Source: Methylocapsa sp. S129
Lineage (GTDB): Bacteria > Pseudomonadota > Alphaproteobacteria > Rhizobiales > Beijerinckiaceae
Reading direction: 5' to 3'
DNA length: 61,326 bases
Assembly (NCBI RefSeq): GCF_009765995.1
Contig: NZ_LMUI01000059.1
Span: 156,581 to 217,906 of the forward strand
Shown: positions 16,691 to 26,417 of the stretch, one piece after another
How the letters are laid out: each line of letters starts with the position of its first letter
How positions within the stretch are numbered: position 1 is the stretch's first letter
Notes under the pieces: generated by a model
Seen by the model: the letters and a program-made list of their open reading frames with translations, nothing else
What the model was told of the DNA's origin: nothing
Databases searched by the model: none
Translations under genes and position numbers: made by a program

Positions 16691-17161
16691 AATAGCGGCG
16701 CAGCCAAGCCTGGCCGTTCGCCCGCCGGCGACGCCTTCGCCGCGCTGGCGATCGGCGTTCTCCAGCTTGCCGGCCATCTGACGATAGCGGGCGACGCGCT
16801 CGCCAAGCCTGCTGGCCAGACGAGCGCCCGCTGGCAGGTGCTGGCCGCCGCGGACCATGCGAATATGTCGGTGGCGCAGATCGCGCGCGCCCTCGGTCTC
16901 GCGCGCCAGGGCGTGCAGCGCCTTGCCGACCTCATCGAAGCGGATGGCCTGGCGAGGTACGAGGACAATCCCGCGCATCTGCGCGCCAAACTTCTGGTGC
17001 TGACGCCCAAGGGGCGCAAGGTCCTCGACGCCATCAAGGCGCGCCAAGCCGTATGGGCGAACGCTCTGGGCGCCGAGCTCGGCGAGAATCGTCTGCGCGA
17101 GGCCGGCGTCGTACTCAGCCGCGTTCTCGATGCGCTCAAGGCGCGAGCGGAGGATGAATAG
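16655..17161 (+). CDS. MarR-family transcriptional regulator
   Basis: The 168-aa product has the MarR winged helix: [20 protein letters not shown] (recognition region, about residues 71-90), [20 protein letters not shown], and [20 protein letters not shown] 16655 has no ribosome site, since the 14 bases before it are the first operator palindrome. Either the message is leaderless or starts a little downstream; the first 20 residues are low-complexity and dispensable. The palindromes imply autoregulation and control of the divergent gfa gene. Confidence 0.85.
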   Translation: MSKDLAKRQHVVNSGAAKPGRSPAGDAFAALAIGVLQLAGHLTIAGDALAKPAGQTSARWQVLAAADHANMSVAQIARALGLARQGVQRLADLIEADGLARYEDNPAHLRAKLLVLTPKGRKVLDAIKARQAVWANALGAELGENRLREAGVVLSRVLDALKARAEDE

Positions 17162-17505
17162 AGCGGCGAGACGGTCCGCCGCGATCTCCTAGCTAAAAGG
17201 CGCCGAGCGGCGCTCCGATATGTCGTCGCGAAATTGCCGCGCGAGAATCGCGGCCTTTAGCTGACTTTTGCGACGGAAATATATCCGCATCGCGATCCAA
17301 AATCGAAACGATAAACCAGACCTCGATCGTTGATCTTATTCGCTGGAACACGGGCGAATGATCAAGTAATGGCGCGAACGGGCGGCGCAGATTGGCCCCC
17401 TCGGCGGAGACTGCAGCTTAATCCGCCGCATTCTCGGTCGTTTCGAAACCGCCGGCGTCTCGTCGGTGGATAGATTTACTGCCGACTCAAAGGAGAAAAC
17501 GTAGG
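17162..17505. other. Intergenic stretch without a gene
   Basis: AT-richer than its neighbours from about 17260 to 17360, so it may hold the promoter of the secreted protein gene at 17506. No gene or repeat was seen. Confidence 0.4.
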
Positions 17506-17790
17506 ATGATCGTTCAAAAAATCGTGACTGCTGTCGTTCTGACGACTCTGGCCGTTGCGCCCGGGCTTGCCCATGCCGCATGCACGCAGCAAGACGTGAT
17601 GGCGAAGGGCGGACAGCTCAGCCAATTGCTTCAGGCCAAGATGGCGAAAGACCCGACACAGGGACAGGCGCTGATGGTGAAGATGCAGCCGGTCATGCAA
17701 TCCTACCAGGCTCAGATGACGGCCGGCGGCGCCGTCGATTGGGACAAGATCTGCGGCACATACGACGAACTGATCAAGCAAGCGCAATAA
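17506..17790 (+). CDS. Small secreted protein, 94 aa
   Basis: The signal peptide MIVQKIVTAVVLTTLAVAPG ends after AHA, leaving a mature domain of about 70 residues with two cysteines (ACTQQDVM and KICGTYDEL) and a Gln/Met-rich helix. Similar short periplasmic proteins occur in rhizobia without known function. ATG 17506 follows AAAGGAGAAAACG. A terminator at 17815-17863 ends the transcript. Confidence 0.7.
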   Translation: MIVQKIVTAVVLTTLAVAPGLAHAACTQQDVMAKGGQLSQLLQAKMAKDPTQGQALMVKMQPVMQSYQAQMTAGGAVDWDKICGTYDELIKQAQ

Positions 17791-17814
17791 GCCGTTCGCC
17801 GTCATTGAAACCGC

Positions 17815-17863
17815 GCCGCGATCGGCGCCCGCGGCTTTGCCGGGACGCCGATCGCGGCTTTTT
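17815..17863 (+). terminator. Rho-independent terminator
   Basis: GCCGCGATCGGCG (17815-17827) pairs with CGCCGATCGCGGC (17846-17858), followed by a run of T. It lies just after the small secreted protein gene. Confidence 0.85.
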
Positions 17864-17935
17864 CGAAGGCGGCGTCAAACCCGCTGCGTCACGGCGCCAA
17901 ACTTCTGACGTACCTGCTCGTTGAAGAACCGGCAA

Positions 17936-18730
17936 CTATCGCGCCTCGTCGAACAGAGCCAGGAGCGCTGGATAAAGGCTCGGCGGGCCGGCGATCAGGC
18001 GATTGCCCTTCCATAGGCCGTCCTCAGCGAGAAAGTCGCTGACCTTGCCGCCGGCGGCCTCGATGATGGCGAGAGCGCCGAGACAGTCCCAGGAATTGAT
18101 GTGCGGTTCGACATAGCCGATCAGCCGGCCACAGGCGATGTAACACAGCGTCAACGCCCCTGAGCCATCGCGATAGAACATCGCGCCTTCACGCAACAGT
18201 CGGCTGAACAGAGGCAGGAACGCATCGGGACGCACGCGCGGCGAATAGCCGACGCCGACGATGCCATCGTCCAGCCTCGACGCGCCGCTGACGCGGATCG
18301 GCTTGCCGTTGAGAGTCGCCTGCCCGCCGCGGCGGCCGATGAACAATTCATCGCGCGCCGGGCTGGAGACGAAGCCCATTTCCAGCACGCCATTGACGAC
18401 GAGCGCGATCGAAACGCACCATCCGCTCATTCCACTGACAAAGGGTTGCGTGCCATCGATCGGATCGACGACCCAGATGGCTTCAAAAGCCTGCAGATCG
18501 TCCCGGCCGGTCTCCTCTCCGAGGAAGCCGTCTTCTGGAAACATTTGCTTCAAACGATCGCGGATCAGGATTTCGGTATTGACGTCCGCCTCGCTCGCCA
18601 TGTCCTGCTGGCCTTTGCTCTCGACGTGAAGCGATCCGAGATCGCGGAAATAGCCGAGCGCCAGCGCGCCCGCTTCCTCGATCAGACCGGAAGCGAAGGC
18701 GAAGCGATGCTGGAGAGAAGCGGCGTCCAT
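17936..18730 (-). CDS. Inositol-monophosphatase-family sugar phosphatase
   Basis: The 264-aa product shows the IMPase metal sites: GFLGEETGRDD near residue 70, WVVDPIDGTQPFVSG near 85-98, and the C-terminal INSWDCLGALAIIEAAGG. Members dephosphorylate inositol-1-phosphate, histidinol phosphate, fructose-1,6-bisphosphate or 3'-phosphoadenylates. It is the last gene of a minus-strand set with the ROK kinase 35 bp upstream and the ROK repressor before that, so a sugar phosphate substrate is likely (inference). Confidence 0.85.
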   Translation of the reverse strand: MDAASLQHRFAFASGLIEEAGALALGYFRDLGSLHVESKGQQDMASEADVNTEILIRDRLKQMFPEDGFLGEETGRDDLQAFEAIWVVDPIDGTQPFVSGMSGWCVSIALVVNGVLEMGFVSSPARDELFIGRRGGQATLNGKPIRVSGASRLDDGIVGVGYSPRVRPDAFLPLFSRLLREGAMFYRDGSGALTLCYIACGRLIGYVEPHINSWDCLGALAIIEAAGGKVSDFLAEDGLWKGNRLIAGPPSLYPALLALFDEAR

Positions 18731-18765
18731 CGTGTTGTCCTGAGCGTATCGCGGTTGAAGGGGGG

Positions 18766-19665
18766 TCAGGCGTCTTTCCAGAGCCAGGCGGCGCCGCGTA
18801 CGCCGCTCGAATCCCCATGCGCCGCCTTGCGGATCGGCGTCTCGAAGACCGGCGAGAAGGTGTAGCTGGCGAGAGCGCCGGGAAGATCGACATAGAGTTC
18901 GTCGATATTGGACATCCCGCCGCCCATCACGAAAATATCGGGGTCCAGCGTGTTGACGACGATCGACAGGCCTCGCGCGACGCGGTCGACGTAGCGGCGC
19001 CAGACGAGGCGCGCCAGCGGATCGCCCGCCCGCATTTTCGCGACGATTTCCGCGGCGCTCAGGTCCTGCTGGCTATGCCTGGCGAAGTCGGCCTGAAACG
19101 CGCGTCCCGACACCCAGGTCTCCATGCAGCCATATTTTCCGCAATAGCAAGGCGCGCCAGGAATCTCGCTGACGGCCGGGAACGGTAGCGGATTATGGCC
19201 CCAGTCGCCCGCGCTATTGTTGGGTCCGTGATGCGCCCTGCCCCCGACCGCGATTCCAGCGCCGGCGCCGCTGCCCAGAATCACCGCGAAAACGACATTG
19301 AACCCCACCCCTGCGCCATCGACCGCCTCGGAAGCGGCCAGACAATCGGCGTCGTTCTCGACGCGGATCTCGCGCTTCAGCGCCGCGCGCAGATCCTTCT
19401 CGACGGGTTGGCCGAGCAGCCAGGTCGAACTGGCGCCCTTGCCGAGGCGCGACTTTGGTTCAAGCGAGCCGGGAATGCCGATGCCGACGGGCCCGGACTG
19501 GCCCGTCTCTGTCTCGATGCGCGCGATCAGGTCGCCGATGAGGCGAATGCATCCATGATAATCATGGCGCGGCGTATCCTCGCGCACCCTGACAAGCTCT
19601 TTGCCAGCGGGCGTCAACGCTACGCCTTCGATTTTCGTGCCGCCCCAATCGATGCCGATCAGCAT
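18766..19665 (-). CDS. ROK-family sugar kinase (fructokinase-like)
   Basis: The 299-aa product begins with the ATP site MLIGIDWGGTKIEGVAL and has the ROK zinc motif CYCGKYGCMETWVSG, the catalytic VENDADCLA and GNNSAGDWGH-like loop. Family members phosphorylate fructose, glucose or N-acetyl sugars. In rhizobia a kinase gene accompanies the frcRBCA fructose transport genes; the frcB and repressor neighbours here suggest fructose or a similar hexose. ATG 19665 follows AAGAGGATGCA; upstream in-frame starts lie in the repressor gene. Confidence 0.85.
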   Translation of the reverse strand: MLIGIDWGGTKIEGVALTPAGKELVRVREDTPRHDYHGCIRLIGDLIARIETETGQSGPVGIGIPGSLEPKSRLGKGASSTWLLGQPVEKDLRAALKREIRVENDADCLAASEAVDGAGVGFNVVFAVILGSGAGAGIAVGGRAHHGPNNSAGDWGHNPLPFPAVSEIPGAPCYCGKYGCMETWVSGRAFQADFARHSQQDLSAAEIVAKMRAGDPLARLVWRRYVDRVARGLSIVVNTLDPDIFVMGGGMSNIDELYVDLPGALASYTFSPVFETPIRKAAHGDSSGVRGAAWLWKDA

Positions 19666-19714
19666 TGCATCCTCTTGCATGTTGCCTCGCGCGGAAATCG
19701 CCCGTTCCGCCGTC

Positions 19715-20950
19715 TTATGCATCCATCCGGAACAGGAGATCGCGATCATGAGAGAAGCTGGCGAGCAGCGGCAGACTGGCGGCGCCCAGCACGCGGGCGT
19801 CGCGGCCCATGCTGCCTTCGACGATGTCGATCGGCGCCACGCCCTGCATGTCGATCCCTTGCATTTTTTCGCGCGTCCTCTTGACGATTTCGGCGCGAAC
19901 CGCCGCGGGGAAGGCGCCGTCGATGACAATCGCCTCGAAATCGATGACCGCGATCGCCGAACCGATCGCCATGCTCAAGCTGTCGGAAACCTGCTCGATC
20001 CATGCTTCCAGCGGCGCGCCGAGGCTGCTCCAGTCGTCGGCCTGACTGAGGATCGCCGGATCCTTTCCGTCGCGCCGGATCATGTTCTCGAGGACATAGA
20101 GCGACGCGCTGTGAATGAGCCGCCGGGCGGCGCGGCTTTCAGAGGCGAAATCGGGAATCAGCACCGATCCGAGCGAGCCGGCGTAGCCGGCGCGGCCGGG
20201 ATAGAGGCTGCCGTTCAGCACGACGCCGCCACCAATCAGCGTGGCGACGAACACATAGAGAAAGTTCGCGTAACGGGTGCGGCGGCCGAATGAGAGTTCG
20301 GCGGCGCATGCCGCGGTGGCGTCCTTGCAGAAATGCACCGGCCAAGGTACGATCTTGCGCACTTCGCCGGCGATATCGTAATGGCGCCACGCTTCCATCA
20401 CCGCATGCGGCGTGCCGACCTCGGCCTCCCAACTCCACATTTCGAACGGCGCCGCGATGCCGAGCCCGCATATGCGCGCCTTTTGCGCCTCCGTCAGCGG
20501 CGCCGTGATCTCCTCGACGCCCGAGCGAACGAAACGTTCGAGCTGGCGCGGTTCGGGATAGGCATAGGTCGATCGAACGACCCGCCGCACCGCGCCGACG
20601 AAATCCATCAGAACGAGATCGGCGCTTCGGCGTCCGAACTTGAAGCCGATCGAGAATGAACCTTCCGGATTGAGCGATAAGGGCACGGACGGCTGGCCGA
20701 CCTTGCCCCGCTGCGGTTTCTGCTTCAGCAGCAAGCCGTCGCTTTCGAGCTGCTTCATGATCACCGAGCTCGTCTGCGGCGAAAGCCCGGTGATGCGTGC
20801 GATCTCGACTTTGGAGAGCCCGCCGCGCGTTCTGACCAACGACAGAATGAGGCGCTCATTGTAGAGCTTGACGCCAGACTGATTGGTGCCGCGCGTCGGC
20901 AGGCCGTCGTCGCTCCCTTCATGCGCAACCGCGCTGATATCGCTTGGCAT
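19715..20950 (-). CDS. ROK-family transcriptional repressor (FrcR-like)
   Basis: The 411-aa product has a winged helix-turn-helix at about residues 33-85 (ILSLVRTRGGLSKVEIARIT, GLSPQTSSVIMKQLESDGLL) followed by a ROK sugar-binding domain (IGFKFGRRSADLVLMDFVGA, VATLIGGGVVLNGSLYPGRA). The zinc motif and catalytic Asp of ROK kinases are not intact, consistent with a repressor. It is divergent from frcB (21330) across 379 bp and lies first in a minus-strand set with the kinase (49 bp) and the phosphatase. The expected inducer is a sugar, most likely fructose. Confidence 0.85.
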   Translation of the reverse strand: MPSDISAVAHEGSDDGLPTRGTNQSGVKLYNERLILSLVRTRGGLSKVEIARITGLSPQTSSVIMKQLESDGLLLKQKPQRGKVGQPSVPLSLNPEGSFSIGFKFGRRSADLVLMDFVGAVRRVVRSTYAYPEPRQLERFVRSGVEEITAPLTEAQKARICGLGIAAPFEMWSWEAEVGTPHAVMEAWRHYDIAGEVRKIVPWPVHFCKDATAACAAELSFGRRTRYANFLYVFVATLIGGGVVLNGSLYPGRAGYAGSLGSVLIPDFASESRAARRLIHSASLYVLENMIRRDGKDPAILSQADDWSSLGAPLEAWIEQVSDSLSMAIGSAIAVIDFEAIVIDGAFPAAVRAEIVKRTREKMQGIDMQGVAPIDIVEGSMGRDARVLGAASLPLLASFSHDRDLLFRMDA

Positions 20951-21329
20951 GGAGCCTCCCGGTTCGCCTTACGAGGCCGCCCGGAATCGCACCGGCGCGG
21001 CCGCGATGCGGCAGGCCGCGCTAGGACGCGCGGGTCTGACGGACGCGATCCTGTCGATGTCGCGGACTTGTTTCAACAGGCGTCCTCCCGGGCCGATAGA
21101 GACGCGACATAAGCGCATCGACTCCAGCGAGTCAATAAATAAATCATTCCGACTTATCTATTGACACATCAGAAAATCGATGGTTGTCTTTATGCGCCTG
21201 AATGGTCTGCGCTCACCGCGCCCGCCCATTTATCCAACATAAAATCGTCGTCTGGCTGTAACCAGGCAAGACAAAACAGAACAGCAGGCAAACCTGCTCA
21301 TCGTCGAAAACTATAGGGAGAGAAATGAG
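20951..21329. promoter_or_regulatory. Divergent promoter region between the ROK repressor and frcB
   Basis: There is no gene. A TTGACA hexamer at 21161-21166 lies in an AT-rich patch (21130-21190), but no good -10 box was found at the normal distance. AGGGAGAG at 21315-21322 is the frcB ribosome site. Confidence 0.35.
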
Positions 21330-22358
21330 ATGTTCAACAAAACGCCTATACGCGCTCTCATCTGCTCGGCATTGCTCACCGCCTTCAGCGGGGCGTCCGC
21401 GATGACGGATCAGCCGCTCATCGGCCTCATCACCAAGACCGACACCAACCCTTTCTTCGTCAAGATGAAGCAAGGCGCGGAAGCCAAAGCCAAGGAGCTC
21501 GGCGTCAGATTGCAGGCCTATGCCGGCAAGGCGGACGGCGACAATGACAGCCAGGTCGCCGCCATCGAATCCCTGATCGCCGCCGGCGCCAAGGGTTTTA
21601 TGATCACGCCCGCCGATTCGGCGGCGATCGTGCCGTCCGTCGAGAAGGCGCGCAAGGCGGGTCTGCTGGTCATCGCGCTCGATACGCCGCTCGACCCGAT
21701 CACCGCCGCCGACGCGACTTTCGCAACGGACAATTTCAAGGCGGGCATGCTGATCGGACAATGGGCGAAGGCGCAGCTCGGCGACAAGGCGGCGACCGCG
21801 AAGATCGCGACGCTGGACGCGGAAGCCAATGAGCCGTCGGTCGACTATCTCCGCCACAATGGCTTCCTCACCGGCTTTGGCATTCCGGTCAAGAACCCGA
21901 AACATTTCGCCGTGAGCGACAGCCCGCAGATCGCCGGCTCCGACGTCACCGAAGGTTCGGAGGAAGGCGGCCGCAAGGCGATGGAGAACATTCTGCAGAA
22001 GGCCTCGGAGATCAACGTCGTTTACGCGATCAACGAACCGGCGGCGACGGGCGGCTATGCCGCGCTAAAGGCGGCAGGCCGCGAAAAGGGCGTGCTGGTC
22101 GTCGCCATCGACGGCGGCTGCCCGGGCGTCAAAAGCGTCAAGGAGGGCGTCATCGGCGCCACGTCTCAGCAATATCCGCTGCTGATGGCCTCAAAGGGCG
22201 TCGAGGCGATCGTCGAATTCGCCAAGAGCGGCAAGAAGCCCGCCAACACGCCCGGCAGCGACTTTGTCGACACCGGCGCCACGCTCATCACCGACCATCC
22301 CGCCGCTGGCGTGAAGTCGATCGACACCGCGGAAGGCGCCAAGCTCTGCTGGGGCTGA
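21330..22358 (+). CDS. frcB: Fructose ABC transporter substrate-binding protein
   Basis: The 342-aa type I periplasmic binding protein closely follows rhizobial FrcB: signal peptide to ASA, then [75 protein letters not shown] and [20 protein letters not shown], ending in LCWG. It would bind fructose, ribose or mannose in the periplasm. The permease and ATPase (frcC, frcA) that normally follow are absent: a 16-bp inverted repeat comes 35 bp after the stop and then convergent genes. It either works with a transporter encoded elsewhere or is a relic. Confidence 0.85.
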   Translation: MFNKTPIRALICSALLTAFSGASAMTDQPLIGLITKTDTNPFFVKMKQGAEAKAKELGVRLQAYAGKADGDNDSQVAAIESLIAAGAKGFMITPADSAAIVPSVEKARKAGLLVIALDTPLDPITAADATFATDNFKAGMLIGQWAKAQLGDKAATAKIATLDAEANEPSVDYLRHNGFLTGFGIPVKNPKHFAVSDSPQIAGSDVTEGSEEGGRKAMENILQKASEINVVYAINEPAATGGYAALKAAGREKGVLVVAIDGGCPGVKSVKEGVIGATSQQYPLLMASKGVEAIVEFAKSGKKPANTPGSDFVDTGATLITDHPAAGVKSIDTAEGAKLCWG

Positions 22359-22392
22359 TCCCGGCGGGCGACCAAACCGCGACAAGTCAATC

Positions 22393-22426
22393 TCGGCGCT
22401 CGCAAGACCTGTCTTGCGAGCGCCGA
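22393..22426 (+). terminator. Strong inverted repeat after frcB
   Basis: TCGGCGCTCGCAAGAC (22393-22408) pairs perfectly with 22411-22426 across two bases. There is no T run, so it may act as an mRNA 3' stabiliser rather than a classical terminator. Confidence 0.6.
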
Positions 22427-22471
22427 ATGCGTTAAGAGGGGATCAAGCCGCAGGCCCCCGTCGCCTGGATA

Positions 22472-22894
22472 CTATAGAAAACGAATGTCAGCCGGCGGCC
22501 GGTCGAAACGATCATGGCGGCCATCGACATAGCGGATCGGCGCCGCCGCCAACTCGTCGGGGTCGACATCGTTGAGCAAGGAAACCTGGACGGCGTAAAA
22601 GGCGCCGCCCAGGGCTTCGATCTCGCCGCGCCCAGGCGTGCGAACGCCGCAAGTCTTGCAAAAGTGAAAGAGAATTGTCGGCCGCTCGCGCCCCGGCGGC
22701 GTCCATTGATAATCCGCCTGGGAATCGACGCCCGCTGTGAGCCGGAAGCGAGCGGCCGGCGTGAATACCAGCCAGGATCGCGCTTTCGTACAGCTCGAAC
22801 AATTGCACTTTATTGTTCCCTCGGCGATGTCGACATCCGCTTCGAAGCGAACCGCGCCGCAATGGCAAGCGCCCGAATGTGTTTTCAAAGTCAT
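22472..22894 (-). CDS. GFA-domain protein, second copy
   Basis: The 140-aa product keeps all GFA cysteines: CHCGAVRFEAD, CNCSSCTKARSW and CKTCGVRTPG, with PIRYVDGRHDRF near the end. Its build matches the protein at 16183, though the insert after residue 60 (WTPPGRERPT) differs. A glutathione-formaldehyde role is possible but unproven. It lies 121 bp downstream of the sigma-factor gene on the same strand and may belong to its regulon or operon. Confidence 0.82.
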   Translation of the reverse strand: MTLKTHSGACHCGAVRFEADVDIAEGTIKCNCSSCTKARSWLVFTPAARFRLTAGVDSQADYQWTPPGRERPTILFHFCKTCGVRTPGRGEIEALGGAFYAVQVSLLNDVDPDELAAAPIRYVDGRHDRFDRPPADIRFL

Positions 22895-23015
22895 ATTGGA
22901 GCCTTCTCCTTTGTCGTCGAAACCCGGCTCGACGAGGTTGCGCTCCTATTACGTGCCCCGAGCGCCGCGAGATACGCGAAGACCGGGTTCCTCTGTCCGC
23001 CACGCGGCAGCCCGC

Positions 23016-23918
23016 CTAAGCCACCGCGACGGAGGCGGCCGCTTCAAGAAGCCAGGGACATTTGATGTAGTCGACGATGCGCACGACGCGGTCGCCGGCC
23101 ACGCCAAGGCGGATCACCGAGAATGGCGTCAAGCCATCGGCGTCGTCGCGCATGATGATGACGGCCGTTTCGCCATCCACCTCGCCGAGCGCCATGCGCC
23201 AGGGGATGATCGGGCGCTCATATTCGACGAAATAAGGCGAGTCGGCGAGGCGTCCGGCGAAACAATCGGCGACGCGCAGCCGCGCATCGGCGCTCGCGAG
23301 TTCGCGCACGCCGTCCCAGTCGCGCCGATTGAAGCGCTCGACATAGAGGCGAAGCAATTCCACAAGCTCCGCATTCGCCGCGGGCTCGGCGCGCGGCGCG
23401 TCGGTCAGCGTCGCCAGTTTGGCGCGCCCGCGGCTGAGCGCCGCTTTCACGCCGCCAACGGTAGAGTCGACGAGATCGGCGATTTCGTCGAGCGAATAGT
23501 CGAAGACGTCCTTCAGCAGCACACAGGCGCGCTCTTTGGGCGGCAGATTGACCACCAGACGCTCGACTGCGCGGTCGACCTCGCGGCCAGGGAGGTCAAC
23601 CGGCATCACGGAATCGGGGGCCGCGGCGGCGGCTTCGGCCTCCTGCCGCACCTCGCGCCGGCGCAGGAAATCGATGCAGCGATTGTGGACGATCCGGAAC
23701 AGCCACGGGCTGAGCGGCCGGCTGTCGTCGAATGTATCGAGCTTGCGATAGGCCTCGAACAAGGCCTCCTGCATCACGTCTTCGCCATCGAGCGCGGAGC
23801 CGGTCATGCGCGCGCAATAGCGATGCAGCCGCGGGCGCAAGTGAACGATCGTTTCCAGAAACGCGACATAGCGCGCTTCGAAAAGGCCGGTCGAGTCAAG
23901 ATCGAATGGATTGTTCAT
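23016..23918 (-). CDS. ECF-type sigma factor with C-terminal SnoaL-like domain
   Basis: The 300-aa product has sigma region 2 at about residues 22-92 (RLHRYCARMTGSALDGEDVM, PLSPWLFRIVHNRCIDFLRR), region 4 at about 135-190 (LPPKERACVLLKDVFDYSLD, EIADLVDSTVGGVKAALSRG) and a C-terminal NTF2/SnoaL-like domain from about 205, as in SigJ/ECF41-type sigma factors where the extension controls activity in place of an anti-sigma protein. No anti-sigma gene is adjacent. ATG 23918 was chosen because region 2 starts shortly after; the longer frame to 24038 runs into parC. Confidence 0.85.
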   Translation of the reverse strand: MNNPFDLDSTGLFEARYVAFLETIVHLRPRLHRYCARMTGSALDGEDVMQEALFEAYRKLDTFDDSRPLSPWLFRIVHNRCIDFLRRREVRQEAEAAAAAPDSVMPVDLPGREVDRAVERLVVNLPPKERACVLLKDVFDYSLDEIADLVDSTVGGVKAALSRGRAKLATLTDAPRAEPAANAELVELLRLYVERFNRRDWDGVRELASADARLRVADCFAGRLADSPYFVEYERPIIPWRMALGEVDGETAVIIMRDDADGLTPFSVIRLGVAGDRVVRIVDYIKCPWLLEAAASVAVA

Positions 23919-23965
23919 AGCGACCACTACGCAGCCGGACGCCTCCAGGATACGTCGCCGCGCCT

Positions 23966-26209
23966 TCACCCGAACCGATTGTTCCTGGGAAATCCCTTCG
24001 GCGGCAGACGCCCCGCTTCGGCGCGATTGCCGATCCAATCCTTGAGCTCGGCGGCGGCGACCGTCCAGTTGCGCTGCGAGGAATCGCGCCAGGTCAGCCC
24101 CTCTTTCAGCGCGAACACGCGCGCATCGGCAAGACCGCCGTCCTTGTAGCGCTGCAGGCGCACCCCCTTGCCGCGCGCCATTTCGGGCGCCTGGGCGAGC
24201 GGGAAAACCAGCAGCTTGCGATTGTCGCCGATGACGGCGACATGGTCGCCGTCGGCCGGCGTCGCGACGCTCGCCGTCGCCGGCGCATCGACATTGAGGA
24301 GCGCCCTGCCCTTGCGCGTCGAGGACAGCATTTCGTCCTGCGCGACGACAAAGCCGCGCCCGTCGCTCGACGCCACCAGCATTTTGGCGCCCGGTCTATG
24401 CGGCCAGACGGCGACGATGTCAGAGCCCTCGTCAAGGTCGGCCATTAGGCGGATCGGCTCGCCCTGCCCGCGCCCGCCCGGCAGTTTGGAGGCTTCCAGC
24501 GTGAACGCCTTGCCATTGCTGGCGAGCACCAGGATTTTCGATGTCGTCTCGGCGAAGAACGAGATTTTCAGCGCGTCGTCGCCTTTGAAGGCCAGTGTCG
24601 ACAGGTCGGTCAGATGGCCTTTCAGCGCGCGTATCCAGCCCTTTTGCGAAACCAGCACCGTCACCGGCTCGCGCTCGATCATCGCCTCGGCGAGATCGGC
24701 GACGACGACATCGGGCGCGGCTTCGAACGAAGTGCGCCGCTTGCCGAGCTTGGTCTCGGGACCGTATTTCTTCTTGGTGTCGCGGATCTGATAGGCGATC
24801 GTCTGCCATTGCTTCTTTTCGTCGCCGAGCAGCTTTTCGATGTCGGCCTTCTCCTTGAGAAGATCGGCCTGCTCCTTTTTCAGCGCCATTTCTTCGAGCC
24901 GGCGCAGGGCGCGCAGGCGCGTGTCGAGGACGTAATTGACCTGCGCCTCGCTCAGCGAAAAGCGCGCTTTCAGAACGTCCTTCGGCTCGTCCTCCTCGCG
25001 GATGATGCGGATCACCTCGTCGAGATTGAGGAAGACGATGATCATGCCCGCCAGCATTTCGAGCCGGCGTTCGATCGCGGCGAGACGATGCCTGGAGCGG
25101 CGCAGCAGCACCTCGCGGCGATGGTCGAGCCATTGCTGCAAGGCCTCGGCGAGGCTCACCACGCGCGGCGTGATGCCATCGACAAGGACATTCATATTCA
25201 TCGGAATGCGCGTCTCAAGCTCGGAAAGCTTGAACAGGGATTCCATCAGCGTGGCGGGCTCGACCGTGCGGCTCTTGGGCTCCAGCACGATACGCACGTC
25301 TTCGGTCGATTCGTCGCGCACGTCGCCCAGCAGCAGCGCCTTGCGCTCATTGAGCAGATTGGCGAGCTGTTCGATCAACCGCGACTTCTGCACGCCATAG
25401 GGAATTTCCGTGACGATCGCGACCCAGCCGCCCCGCCCCGTCTCCTCCTTGGTCCAGCGCGCGCGCACCCGGAACGAACCGCGCCCGGTGCGATAGGTCT
25501 CCGCGATCGCCGGCCGCTCGTCGATGATGATGCCGCCAGTCGGGAAATCCGGGCCAGGCACGAAGGCCATCAATTGCTCCGATCCCGCCTTGGGATGGGC
25601 GATCAGATAGAGCGCCGCATCGCAAAGCTCCGCCACATTATGCGGCGGGATCGACGTCGCCATGCCCACCGCAATGCCCTGCGATCCATTGGCGAGCAGA
25701 TTGGGAATGGCGGCGGGCAGGACGATCGGCTCTTTGGCGTCGCCTGAATAATTGTCGCGCCAGTCGATCGAATCCTCATCGATCCCCTCGAGCAGCAGGC
25801 CCGCGACATCGGTCATCCGCGCTTCGGTATAGCGATAGGCGGCGGCGTTATCGCCGTCGATATTGCCGAAATTGCCCTGGCCTTCGACAAGGGGGTAGCG
25901 CGAGGAGAAATCCTGGGCGAGCCGCACCAACGCGTCGTAAATCGCCTGGTCGCCATGGGGATGGAACGAGCCCATCACATCGCCGACGATTTTGGCGCAT
26001 TTCTTGAACGCCGTGCCGGGATCGAGCTTGAGAATATGCATCCCGTAGAGAATGCGGCGATGGACGGGCTTCAGCCCGTCCCGCGCGTCGGGCAGAGCGC
26101 GGCCCATAATGGTCGAGAGCGCATAGGCGAGATAGCGCTCTTCGAGCGCGTCGCGCAGATTGACATTGACGGGCGCCAGGGGCGCGGGAGGGGGAGCGGC
26201 TTTGGCCAT
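23966..26209 (-). CDS. parC: DNA topoisomerase IV subunit A
   Basis: The 747-aa product is a full-length ParC. The breakage-reunion domain opens at about residue 18 ([40 protein letters not shown]). The quinolone-region sequence is [20 protein letters not shown], and the catalytic Tyr is Y127 in [10 protein letters not shown] coiled coil lies near 430-480 and the C-terminal beta-propeller blades end the protein. It decatenates daughter chromosomes with ParE, which is not in the window. The Gln and Asp at the places of the E. coli Ser80 and Glu84 are, as I recall, usual for rhizobial ParC. ATG 26209 has no clear ribosome site; a TTG at 26245 is an alternative. Confidence 0.95.
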   Translation of the reverse strand: MAKAAPPPAPLAPVNVNLRDALEERYLAYALSTIMGRALPDARDGLKPVHRRILYGMHILKLDPGTAFKKCAKIVGDVMGSFHPHGDQAIYDALVRLAQDFSSRYPLVEGQGNFGNIDGDNAAAYRYTEARMTDVAGLLLEGIDEDSIDWRDNYSGDAKEPIVLPAAIPNLLANGSQGIAVGMATSIPPHNVAELCDAALYLIAHPKAGSEQLMAFVPGPDFPTGGIIIDERPAIAETYRTGRGSFRVRARWTKEETGRGGWVAIVTEIPYGVQKSRLIEQLANLLNERKALLLGDVRDESTEDVRIVLEPKSRTVEPATLMESLFKLSELETRIPMNMNVLVDGITPRVVSLAEALQQWLDHRREVLLRRSRHRLAAIERRLEMLAGMIIVFLNLDEVIRIIREEDEPKDVLKARFSLSEAQVNYVLDTRLRALRRLEEMALKKEQADLLKEKADIEKLLGDEKKQWQTIAYQIRDTKKKYGPETKLGKRRTSFEAAPDVVVADLAEAMIEREPVTVLVSQKGWIRALKGHLTDLSTLAFKGDDALKISFFAETTSKILVLASNGKAFTLEASKLPGGRGQGEPIRLMADLDEGSDIVAVWPHRPGAKMLVASSDGRGFVVAQDEMLSSTRKGRALLNVDAPATASVATPADGDHVAVIGDNRKLLVFPLAQAPEMARGKGVRLQRYKDGGLADARVFALKEGLTWRDSSQRNWTVAAAELKDWIGNRAEAGRLPPKGFPRNNRFG

Positions 26210-26265
26210 GGCGGGAGGGGTAGACGAGGAGCTGAGTCGGGGCAAGGTCGGTTATGAACGTGGAA

Positions 26266-26416
26266 CCCCTTCTCCCGCTTCGCGGGAGAAGGTGGCGCGC
26301 AGCGCCGGATGAGGGCCTCTCGGCGTGATGGCCCTTTTTCCGTCGCGCCCAGCTTCCGGGCCCTCATCCGACCCGACTTCGTCGGGCCACCTTCTCCCGC
26401 GAAGCGGGAGAAGGGA
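26266..26416. repeat. Large palindromic intergenic repeat
   Basis: Two small hairpins, CCTTCTCCCGC-TTCG-GCGGGAGAAGG at the left end and its counterpart around 26391-26414, are themselves in inverted orientation, with CGGATGAGGGC/GCCCTCATCCG arms inside, so the whole 150 bp folds back on itself. This CCTTCTCCCGC family is frequent between genes in rhizobia and relatives. It begins 56 bp before parC and ends two bases past the acpS stop. Confidence 0.85.
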
Positions 26417-26417
26417 G

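Noticed and set aside
22737-24149. 470-codon plus-strand frame across gfa, the sigma factor and parC
   Set aside because: It is antisense to three recognised genes and its translation matches nothing.
26266-26416. Terminator for the acpS operon
   Set aside because: The structure is a nested palindrome of a dispersed repeat family without a T run; it may attenuate transcription but is better described as a repeat.
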